From Thermoplasmatota archaeon (GTDB lineage: Archaea > Thermoplasmatota > Thermoplasmata > Thermoplasmatales > Thermoplasmataceae), in assembly GCA_023379845.1 (NCBI GenBank), contig JAMCPG010000007.1, positions 1 to 33,821 on the forward strand: a stretch of 33,821 nt of DNA, given 5' to 3'. The first letter of the stretch is position 1. Every line of letters begins with the position of its first letter. A model generated the notes under the pieces. It saw only the letters and a program-made list of their open reading frames with translations. It was not told the DNA's origin and made no database searches. Positions 7,091 to 13,948 of the stretch are shown here, in pieces. A program made the position numbers and the translations under genes.

Positions 7091-7765
7091 TTGAAGCTTG
7101 AAGAAAAAATCGCCGGCGAGATAACAATATCGGAGAACCCCGGGGAGACTATCAGGAAGTGGAGGGAGGAATTCAGGATAAACAAGCTTGAGCTTTCCCG
7201 GTCACTGCACATATCGCCTTCCGTGATAAGCGACTATGAGTCAGGCAGGAGAAAATCTCCTGGAGTATCATCTATCAGGAAGATAGTGGAGGCGATGATA
7301 GAAATTGACCGGTCACGAGGCGGCCACCTCATAAGAAGATACAGCTCTGGAGTGCCATCAGATGCACTCATAGACATAAGGGACTATGATCATGAGGTTC
7401 CCCTGGACAGGATTATAGAGCTGGTACAGGGTCAAAATGTTTCACCAGTTTCTACTTCAAGGCACATCATGGGATATACTATCGTAGACGGCATCAAGGC
7501 AATTCTGTCTTTCTCATACTCGGAATACTCGCTTCTGTATGGCTGGTCAAGCCAGAGGGCCATATTTTTCACGGAAGTCAAGCTTGGGCGGAGCCCGATG
7601 ATAGCAATAAGGGTGCACCCACTCAAGCCGGCTGCCGTTGTGTACATAAAGGCGGGAAGAATTGACGAGCTTGCGGTAAAGCTTGCTGAAATTGAGAACA
7701 TACCACTTATAACAACAGAAATGGACGTGAGGAAAGTCTCCGAGGCACTGTCATCAGTCAAGTGA
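7091..7765 (+). CDS. XRE-type HTH transcriptional regulator (COG1709-like)
   Basis: This 224-residue protein carries an N-terminal Cro/CI-type helix-turn-helix (about residues 17-75), with IRKWREEFRINKLELSRSL, then SPSVISDYESGRRKSPG as the recognition helix and turn. The remaining 140 residues resemble the effector part of archaeal COG1709 predicted regulators, with the stretch SEYSLLYGWSSQRAIFFTEV and a final predicted alpha/beta segment. The effector is unknown. The frame opens with TTG at 7091, preceded by a GGTGG-like ribosome site; no ATG or GTG in frame gives a complete HTH. It lies 45 bp downstream of tfx and could share its transcript. Its 3' end overlaps the ftsY 3' end by 12 bp, tail to tail. 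Confidence 0.8.
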   Translation: MKLEEKIAGEITISENPGETIRKWREEFRINKLELSRSLHISPSVISDYESGRRKSPGVSSIRKIVEAMIEIDRSRGGHLIRRYSSGVPSDALIDIRDYDHEVPLDRIIELVQGQNVSPVSTSRHIMGYTIVDGIKAILSFSYSEYSLLYGWSSQRAIFFTEVKLGRSPMIAIRVHPLKPAAVVYIKAGRIDELAVKLAEIENIPLITTEMDVRKVSEALSSVK

Positions 7766-8641
7766 GTCCGGAAAGAGGCGGTCCATATACCATTTGCTGC
7801 TGAACTCCATTATATCCTCAACACGTTGACCAGTGCCTATAAAGTAGACAGGTTTCCTTAGTTCATAACAAAGGGATATCAAAAGGCCACCTTTTGCATC
7901 AGTATCCAGCTTAGTAATGACCAGTCCGTCAAAGCCGATATCATCCATGAATGCTTTTCCCTGAAGAAGGGCATCCTGACCGACCATGGCATCAAGAATT
8001 AGAAGGGTAAGGTCCGGCTTAGCGACCCTCTTTATCTTTTTCATCTCTTCTACCAGGTTCTTGTTGTTCTGCATTCTGCCAGCAGTATCAATGAGAACAT
8101 AGTCCATCTTTCTCGCGACAGCGTGTGTTATGGCATCATATGCAACCGAAGATGGATCTGATCCCTTTTCATGTTTGACAAGATCAACACCGACCTCTTT
8201 CGACCAGTGGGTGATCTGTTCAATTGCACCTGCCCTGAAAGTGTCTGAAGCCGAAAGCACAACTCTTGACCCTCTTGATTTAAGCAAGGTTGCAAGTTTG
8301 GCGACTGTCGTGGTCTTGCCTCCTCCATTTACCCCGAGAAACATGATTATGAAAGGTTTTCTTGGTGGTTTCATGATATCTTGTGGTGCGTCGACAGAAT
8401 CCAGCACAGACTGCACGCTTTTCCTGATTATTGAAACCATCTGTGACTGTGTAATTTTTCCACCAGACTTTTCAACGTATTTTTCCGATATATCGGAGAT
8501 CTTTTCTGCCACGGAGACGGAAACGTCGGATTCAACTAGTGCTTCGAAAACTCTTCCTCCAAGTTCACTCTTCTTGAATGTCTCTTCCCGATTCCTGGAT
8601 GAAAAAATGCCTCCAAGTTTCTTCCTGAAACCTTCAAACAT
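7754..8641 (-). CDS. ftsY: Signal recognition particle receptor FtsY
   Basis: FtsY is the membrane-associated SRP receptor GTPase that hands ribosome-nascent chains to the translocon. The 295-residue protein has a short N domain (about 1-90) and then the G domain: P-loop GVNGGGKTTT (103-112), the DTFRAGA box, DTAGR (175-179), TKLD (233-236) and the closing GTGQ (259-262). Like many archaeal versions it lacks a long acidic A domain; the amphipathic N-terminus MFEGFRKKLGGIF probably contacts the membrane. It is the last gene of the pgk-pfdA-ftsY unit, 20 bp after pfdA. Linkage of pfdA and ftsY is common in archaea. Confidence 0.96.
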   Translation of the reverse strand: MFEGFRKKLGGIFSSRNREETFKKSELGGRVFEALVESDVSVSVAEKISDISEKYVEKSGGKITQSQMVSIIRKSVQSVLDSVDAPQDIMKPPRKPFIIMFLGVNGGGKTTTVAKLATLLKSRGSRVVLSASDTFRAGAIEQITHWSKEVGVDLVKHEKGSDPSSVAYDAITHAVARKMDYVLIDTAGRMQNNKNLVEEMKKIKRVAKPDLTLLILDAMVGQDALLQGKAFMDDIGFDGLVITKLDTDAKGGLLISLCYELRKPVYFIGTGQRVEDIMEFSSKWYMDRLFPDSLD

Positions 8642-8661
8642 TGGTTACTTCTCTCAAAAGG

Positions 8662-9063
8662 TTAGGAAGTTGCACGCTGTGCAATCGCCATGAGGCTGTC
8701 GTACCTTATCCTGAGTTCGGACTGTCTCTGCAAGAGCTCATCAAGTGTCTTCCTCAGGCTCTCCATGCTTTCCTCAATCTTCTTCTTTGCTTCACCGGTC
8801 GTTGACTCCACAAAAACGTCAGATCCCACCGGAACTATGATCTTGTCCGAGTCAGAAATTTTCCCTTCAACATACATTCCAGATCCGATGGATATCCTCA
8901 CTGCTTTGTCGGCAAGCTCCGCCTTCTCGTTCACAACGGCGAGAGTCACTGCCAGGTCCTGGTAGGCCTTGTCCACTGTCGATATCTGTCTCTCTGTCGA
9001 GTCCAGAAGGGATCTTGTCATATTTATCTCATCAACCAAATTAGCCTGAGCGTCTGAATCCAT
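8662..9063 (-). CDS. pfdA: Prefoldin subunit alpha
   Basis: Prefoldin alpha forms two of the six subunits of the jellyfish-shaped ATP-independent chaperone that passes unfolded proteins to the thermosome. The 133-residue sequence has the usual design: an N-terminal coiled-coil helix (residues 1-48), a central beta-hairpin region containing GMYVEGKISDSDKIIVPVG with a family-like G-x-x-V-x-V/E pattern, and a C-terminal helix (about 90-133). Length is typical (about 130-150). It begins one base after the pgk stop (TGATATG) and 20 bp before ftsY, so it is clearly operonic. Confidence 0.93.
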   Translation of the reverse strand: MDSDAQANLVDEINMTRSLLDSTERQISTVDKAYQDLAVTLAVVNEKAELADKAVRISIGSGMYVEGKISDSDKIIVPVGSDVFVESTTGEAKKKIEESMESLRKTLDELLQRQSELRIRYDSLMAIAQRATS

Positions 9064-9064
9064 A

Positions 9065-10312
9065 TCACTTACCTGCGAATAGTCTACGGCTCTCCTTTAG
9101 AGCTTCGATAACAGGCATGTGCTCACCCGATAAATAGCTTATCAAAGCACCTCCGCCGGTCGAGGCATGCGTAATCTTGCGCATGAGTCCCATGCGCTCG
9201 AGTGCGCTCAACGTGTGACCACCCCCTGCAATCGTGAGTGCCCGGGATTCGGCAACTTCACTGAACACCTCTCTTGTTCCCGCGGAATATTGATCGATTT
9301 CATACATGCCCATTGGGCCATTCATGAAAATTCCATCCGCGTTTTTAATGTATCCTGAAAACTTGACAATGGTATCAAGGCCTATGTCAGCAATGAGCTC
9401 AGTATCCGGAATCTTTGATCCGATCTCTATCCTGTGTCCTGACGGATTGAGTATTACATCATCGGGAAGTATGATCCTTTGTGGAAATTTACTGTATAGC
9501 TCCGAGCATGTCTTGATCAGTTCAGTGTAATTTTTATTATTTTTCTTAATGAATGCGAGAGATCTTTCTCCAATGTTCCTGCCGGTTGCATAAAGAAAAG
9601 CATTCCCTACAACCCCACCAGCCAGAACATACTTCACCACTCCCTTCTCCAGAAAGCTCCCTGCCACGGTGATTGAATCGCTTATCTTGGCGCCTGCCAG
9701 GATTGCTATCTTATTTCCGACAGATGGTGACCTGAACTTCTCAAGTGCAGTTATCTCCCTCTCTATCAGCCTGCCCGCAACATTTGGCTTGATAGACCTG
9801 AATCCTGTAAGTGTAATCTGTGGCCTGTGAATCGCTGGAAATGCGTCTATCACATAGAAGTCAATCAGAGGTGCAAGCATACGTACTATGTTCGAAGAGA
9901 CCATGGTTTCAAGATCTGCTCCGTCAAGCGTAACTTCTTCCGAGTAAAAGCGACTATTTTCAAGCATAATTATTTCGCCTGCCTTCATCTTTTGTATTGT
10001 CGAAGTAACAGACGATCCGAATAGCTGATCAACAAACCTGATCTCTCTTTTGGCCAGCGTTCCAAGATGAGTGGCATGAGCCCTCAAACTGACAAAGTCA
10101 TCCTTCCCAGGCCTGCTTTGATGCGCTATTATGACAACCTTCGATCCCCTCAATTCATTTATAGTGTCAACATGGGCACTGAACCTTGAATAGTCGAGAA
10201 TGTCCCCAGTCGAGGGATCGATCGGAGCATTTATGTCAAGTCGCAGAAAAACGGTCTTTCCGTCGAAATTGAAATCATCCAGCGTAAAAAAGTCATTTCT
10301 GGAAGTAGCCAC
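9065..10312 (-). CDS. pgk: Phosphoglycerate kinase
   Basis: This enzyme interconverts 1,3-bisphosphoglycerate and 3-phosphoglycerate with ADP/ATP in central glycolysis and gluconeogenesis. The 415-residue protein has the N-terminal substrate motif LRLDINAP (Asp26, Asn28), the HQSRPG loop (64-69), a LAGAKISDS segment with the nucleotide-site lysine, an MNGPMGMYE motif and the C-terminal IAGGGHT phosphate loop. It starts at GTG 10312; an in-frame stop lies three codons upstream and no in-frame ATG occurs before the first conserved residues. It is the first gene of pgk-pfdA-ftsY, coupling a metabolic gene to chaperone and secretion genes. Only a weak A/T-rich box is visible upstream (about 10331-10345). 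Confidence 0.95.
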   Translation of the reverse strand: MATSRNDFFTLDDFNFDGKTVFLRLDINAPIDPSTGDILDYSRFSAHVDTINELRGSKVVIIAHQSRPGKDDFVSLRAHATHLGTLAKREIRFVDQLFGSSVTSTIQKMKAGEIIMLENSRFYSEEVTLDGADLETMVSSNIVRMLAPLIDFYVIDAFPAIHRPQITLTGFRSIKPNVAGRLIEREITALEKFRSPSVGNKIAILAGAKISDSITVAGSFLEKGVVKYVLAGGVVGNAFLYATGRNIGERSLAFIKKNNKNYTELIKTCSELYSKFPQRIILPDDVILNPSGHRIEIGSKIPDTELIADIGLDTIVKFSGYIKNADGIFMNGPMGMYEIDQYSAGTREVFSEVAESRALTIAGGGHTLSALERMGLMRKITHASTGGGALISYLSGEHMPVIEALKESRRLFAGK

Positions 10313-10502
10313 ATCAGATCATGGTGCGGGAGTATTTGTTGTTTTTCTGTTCCCTTTGCTGACTATGCAACCTTAGGGCCGGTACATTAAGATATATGAC
10401 GCAGATCAAATGGAAACCGATGTTTCGTCCGAGCAATAATATTCCATCAGTTCAGTGCTTCAGGATCACATTAAATATGCACAGAGCCTTAAAGAGGAGA
10501 TA

Positions 10503-10514
10503 GTTAATTAAATT
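10503..10514 (+). promoter_or_regulatory. TATA box of the nucleotidyltransferase gene
   Basis: GTTAATTAAATT is centred about 28 nt before ATG 10536, the spacing seen before many starts in this window, and predicts a leaderless transcript. The rest of the 10313-10502 gap shows no gene or RNA structure I recognise. Confidence 0.55.
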
Positions 10515-10535
10515 GCAAGGCAATAACTACTTATC

Positions 10536-11282
10536 ATGAAGGGTATTATAACTGCCGCTGGTCTTGGCACCAGATCTGGGCTTGACGGTCACCTGAGAAA
10601 GGAACTTCTCCCGATTTACCTGAATGTTCGAGGCGCGGTTGTCCTGAGGCCAATTCTTGCTGCTGTTTACTCTAGAATGGTAGATAACGGTGTCAGCGAT
10701 ATAGCAATAGTTCTGAACCCTGCAGATGAGATCACGCATGCATATGTCCGTTCGAATCTTCCGGATGCAACCATACTGCACCAGGAGAGTCAAAGAGGAT
10801 TTGGGGACGCAGTTCTCCGGGCAAAGGAATTCATTGGCGACAGTGATTTCATACTCAACGCAGGGGATGGCATCATACTGAATGAAAATGCTTATTCAAG
10901 CGGGATAAAGCTTTACAGGAAAACTGGTTCGCCTGTCCTCTTTTTGATGAAGGTAGCAGATCCAAGACGTTATGGCGTTGCGGAAGTGCAAATGCAAGAT
11001 GGAATGATGCTGGTGGAACGTGTAGAGGAAAAGCCTTCTATGCCTAAATCTGATCTCGCATTATGTGCCACGTATATTTTGAAAAGCGATATACTTCGAA
11101 AAATAGATGATACAGCTGGGGCGAACGTAGAGCTGACTCCGGCCATACAGGCAGTTATATCGGCAGGGAGAAGTGTTTTTGCAGTACAGGTGCAAAAGGA
11201 CGAGTGGATAAGCGTCGGTCATGCCGTGGACTATTCCGCATCGCTGGTCCGGACCCTAAATGTAGCCAAAGAATCAGGATAG
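10536..11282 (+). CDS. Sugar-phosphate nucleotidyltransferase (NTP_transferase family)
   Basis: This 248-residue GT-A-fold enzyme couples a sugar-1-phosphate to an NTP. The nucleotide-binding signature is AAGLGTRS (7-14), followed by RKELLPI with the conserved lysine (Lys22). NAGDGIIL (Asp111) is the usual metal-binding aspartate region. RRYGVAEV and VERVEEKP are the sugar-binding and catalytic Glu-Lys-Pro segments of GalU/RmlA-type enzymes. The GTR...RKELLPI arrangement is closest to UTP-glucose-1-phosphate uridylyltransferases, and the convergent neighbour is a UDP-sulfoquinovose synthase that needs UDP-glucose, so UDP-glucose is a reasonable inferred product. The last nine bases overlap the end of that neighbour. 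Confidence 0.85.
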   Translation: MKGIITAAGLGTRSGLDGHLRKELLPIYLNVRGAVVLRPILAAVYSRMVDNGVSDIAIVLNPADEITHAYVRSNLPDATILHQESQRGFGDAVLRAKEFIGDSDFILNAGDGIILNENAYSSGIKLYRKTGSPVLFLMKVADPRRYGVAEVQMQDGMMLVERVEEKPSMPKSDLALCATYILKSDILRKIDDTAGANVELTPAIQAVISAGRSVFAVQVQKDEWISVGHAVDYSASLVRTLNVAKESG

Positions 11283-12446
11283 TCCTCTGCTTTCCTTCCA
11301 CTCAGTTCGCGGCATTATAACGTCTTTCAGGGATAGAATTGTCTTTTTATGTCTTTCCAGGTCCTTGATCATTTCCGATATTCCATCCTGTAGGCTCCTG
11401 CGCGGCCTGTAACCAAGCTCACGAAGCTTTTTCATTTCAGGATTATAATAATGAGCTTCTTTCTCTATCCTTGGATTCGGCACGTTCTGTATAACGGCCG
11501 GATTAGTGTGTTTCTGGTCGAATATGCGCTTGACCTCCATTGCTAGATCCATTACAGAATAATAATCGTCGAACTGGTTGAATACCCTGTATTCACCAGC
11601 ATCCGGCGGATTTTCTGCCGCAATTGTGAGGCACTGTATACTATCATCCAGCGAGAGAAAGCCACGTGTCTGCCCGCCTTTTCCATAAGGTGTAATAGGG
11701 AGGCCTGCCACAGCCTGTGCGCAGAACCTGTTGAGAGCCGTTCCCCAGACCTCGTCGATGTCAAAGCGCGTGCTCGACCTGTGTCTTGTAAGGGCATCGG
11801 TCCGTGTACCATACACAACTCCCTGCATCACGTCAGTGACGGGAATGCCCCAGACCTTGTTTGCGAACATGAGGTTATTTGAGTCGTGTACCTTGGACCA
11901 GTGATACCATGATCCTGCATTCCGAGGAAATGGCAGATAATCTCTTCTACCCATGTATTCAACATCGAAAAATCCTTCTGGAATATCTATGTTGGGTGTA
12001 CCGTATTCACCCATGGTTCCAAGCTTGATCAGGTGGCAATTCGGGGAATGATCCTTGAGGGCATAAACCAGGTTGATGGTGCCTATCATATTTTTCTGAA
12101 GCGTCTCGGAGGCCTGCTTCAATCCTATCATGGAGTATGGCGCTGATCGCTGTTCCGCGAGGTGGATAACACACTCCGGCCTGGTTGCTTTTACTGCTGC
12201 ATACATCAGATCCGGGTCACTCACATCTCCCCGTATGAAGCTTATTTCCTTGCCGGTCTGCTCCTTAACTTTCCTGATCCTGTTCTTCATAGAACCGATT
12301 CTGATTGCAGAATTGGAATGGACCTCTTTCACCCTCTTTCTTGTGTAAAAGTTGTCCATTCCTGACACCTCATTTCCCCGATCAAGCAGATGAAGTGCAA
12401 GCGGCCACCCTATATATCCATCAATACCAAGGATAAGAACACGCAT
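11274..12446 (-). CDS. agl3: UDP-sulfoquinovose synthase (Agl3/SQD1 family)
   Basis: This 390-residue extended SDR enzyme should convert UDP-glucose and sulfite into UDP-sulfoquinovose. The NAD motif is GIDGYIG (7-13). The family signature is strong: HLAEQRSAPYSM, the segment KLGTMGEYGTPNIDIPEG containing Thr144, and Tyr181-x3-Lys185 in YHWSK, which match the SQD1 active-site Thr, Tyr and Lys. In Sulfolobus, Agl3 supplies sulfoquinovose for N-glycans of surface proteins, and Thermoplasma acidophilum N-glycans are known to carry a sulfonated hexose. That role is therefore likelier here than a sulfolipid. A TATA-like box (12466-12477) precedes the ATG with leaderless spacing. It is convergent with the nucleotidyltransferase. 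Confidence 0.92.
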   Translation of the reverse strand: MRVLILGIDGYIGWPLALHLLDRGNEVSGMDNFYTRKRVKEVHSNSAIRIGSMKNRIRKVKEQTGKEISFIRGDVSDPDLMYAAVKATRPECVIHLAEQRSAPYSMIGLKQASETLQKNMIGTINLVYALKDHSPNCHLIKLGTMGEYGTPNIDIPEGFFDVEYMGRRDYLPFPRNAGSWYHWSKVHDSNNLMFANKVWGIPVTDVMQGVVYGTRTDALTRHRSSTRFDIDEVWGTALNRFCAQAVAGLPITPYGKGGQTRGFLSLDDSIQCLTIAAENPPDAGEYRVFNQFDDYYSVMDLAMEVKRIFDQKHTNPAVIQNVPNPRIEKEAHYYNPEMKKLRELGYRPRRSLQDGISEMIKDLERHKKTILSLKDVIMPRTEWKESRGLS

Positions 12447-12465
12447 TGCGGGATCATCATTCGTT

Positions 12466-12477
12466 CAATAATAATGC
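12466..12477 (-). promoter_or_regulatory. TATA-like box of the UDP-sulfoquinovose synthase gene
   Basis: On the minus strand GCATTATTATTG is centred about 26 nt before ATG 12446, consistent with a leaderless start. Confidence 0.4.
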
Positions 12478-12550
12478 TTGTCATACGGCCTTCAAGGCTG
12501 AAAAATAAGGTTTCAACGAGAGAAAATTTTAGGTTCCAGTAACAATAAAT

Positions 12551-13192
12551 ATGCCTCATCTATGCAACAACGTGTCTCTGGGCTTCATTTATGCGTTTCT
12601 TGCAGTGTTCATGCCGCTTTTTGTAGTGATTGACCCGTTCGGTGCGCTAGTGCTTTTTCTTGGCATGACATCTGGAATGACGCCGGAAGCGAGAAAAACT
12701 GTAACCAAGGACGCATCATTCTATGGTTTCATTATACTCCTCTTTTTCGCACTGGTTGGCAGATACATTCTCCTCTTCTTTGGAATCAGCACCGAGGCAC
12801 TTGAGCTTGCCGGGGGTCTCATTCTGCTGATAATGGGTATTCAGATGGTCAGGGAGGGTGACCGTCCGAAATCACAGGGTGGAAACGTTGAACTGGATGC
12901 AGGCATTGTTCCGCTGGCTACACCGCTTTTAGCCGGACCTGGGGCTATATCGCTTGTGATCATACTCATGAGCAGGCCATTCTATCCAGACCAGATACTA
13001 ACCATTATTTCAGTTGGCCTTCTATTTATAATTGTTTTTGTCTTTTTCAGCCTCTCCGAAAGGATATTGAAAATAATGGGCCCAAAGAGCATGAAGGCCA
13101 TCACAAGGATATTCGGGCTTCTAGTGGCTGGTTTTGCAATCCAATACATGCTGCTTGCCATGCAGGGGCTTGGGATACTGACTGTCCCATGA
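12551..13192 (+). CDS. MarC family (UPF0056) membrane protein
   Basis: This 213-residue protein has six predicted membrane helices and the two halves typical of the MarC family: FVVIDPFGALVLFLGMTSGM near the N-terminus and PLATPLLAGPGAISLVIILM in the middle, each with the proline/glycine-rich helix break. MarC proteins are widespread inner-membrane proteins of unknown transport activity; the early link to multiple antibiotic resistance in Escherichia coli was later withdrawn. AAAATTTTAG at 12523-12532 may be its promoter box. It lies 120 bp upstream of the FHA/kinase/phosphatase operon in the same direction, but a TATA-like box in that gap suggests separate transcription. Confidence 0.9.
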   Translation: MPHLCNNVSLGFIYAFLAVFMPLFVVIDPFGALVLFLGMTSGMTPEARKTVTKDASFYGFIILLFFALVGRYILLFFGISTEALELAGGLILLIMGIQMVREGDRPKSQGGNVELDAGIVPLATPLLAGPGAISLVIILMSRPFYPDQILTIISVGLLFIIVFVFFSLSERILKIMGPKSMKAITRIFGLLVAGFAIQYMLLAMQGLGILTVP

Positions 13193-13270
13193 ATCCTTAT
13201 TGCCAAATTTCAATATTTCTGGCAGCTTGCAGGGCAGATCAGTATACCCATTCTTAACGAACCTTGAAAG

Positions 13271-13284
13271 GATAAATCTATAAT
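13271..13284 (+). promoter_or_regulatory. Candidate promoter of the FHA-kinase-phosphatase operon
   Basis: GATAAATCTATAAT is an archaeal TATA-like stretch centred about 35 nt before ATG 13313, giving a leader of a few bases. It is the only clear box between the MarC gene and the operon. Confidence 0.45.
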
Positions 13285-13312
13285 CGAAGTAGAATATTAC
13301 GGCTAAGCATAG

Positions 13313-13948
13313 ATGATCTGGAGAAAAAAGGAACAGCAGGAACCCGCACCGGCAGGTCCAAGAAAAGTCTGCCCGCTTTGCCTTCGAGCATACTTCGACG
13401 ATTCCATCTACTGCAGAATGGATGGGCAGAAACTCCAGCTAGAAGATTCCTCACAACACGAAACCAGGAAACAGATAGAATGCCCTAACTGTGGATTCAC
13501 GTTATCAACACCGAGACAGAGATGTCCGATCTGTGGGCACATATTCAGCAACTTTAAGAATATGGGAGAGACGGCTTTCATAAACCTCATACCAGAAGCC
13601 GGTTTGCCAATTAAGATTGATAAATTTCCTTACACGTTTGGCCGAAAGGATGTGATCAGGGTCCACTATTCGGAGTATGTGAATATAGAACACGTTGTGT
13701 TCACATTAGAAAACGGTCACTTCTATATACGTGACAAGAAAACATTGAATGGTTCGTCCTTAAATGGTCATGCGATAGGCGGGAAGAGATTTGAGAACCT
13801 TAAGAAACTGCAACTCGCCGACGGGGACGAGATTGGCCTCGCGCTGGATCCAAAGGGAAACTCCCTGATAAGATTCAAGGTCGAGATACCACAAGGAGCT
13901 TATTCGAGAGAGAATGGGCCCTTGAACGCGAAGGAGGAAGCGCGATGA
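13313..13948 (+). CDS. Double zinc-ribbon protein with FHA domain
   Basis: This 211-residue soluble protein has three parts. Residues 17-42 form a zinc ribbon of the CPLC...YCRMDGQKL type (Cys20, Cys23, Cys34 and possibly Asp37), a pattern often found next to prokaryotic protein kinases. Residues 55-77 form a second ribbon (CPNC...CPIC: Cys57, Cys60, Cys71, Cys74). Residues 100-190 form a forkhead-associated domain with the core residues FGRKD (Gly110, Arg111), an N-x-x-H variant (124-127) of the usual S-x-x-H, and NG (Asn151, Gly152). FHA domains bind phosphothreonine, so this is probably the reader of phosphorylation by the kinase encoded next, whose start overlaps this stop by four bases (ATGA). 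The partner or DNA target is unknown. Confidence 0.85.
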   Translation: MIWRKKEQQEPAPAGPRKVCPLCLRAYFDDSIYCRMDGQKLQLEDSSQHETRKQIECPNCGFTLSTPRQRCPICGHIFSNFKNMGETAFINLIPEAGLPIKIDKFPYTFGRKDVIRVHYSEYVNIEHVVFTLENGHFYIRDKKTLNGSSLNGHAIGGKRFENLKKLQLADGDEIGLALDPKGNSLIRFKVEIPQGAYSRENGPLNAKEEAR

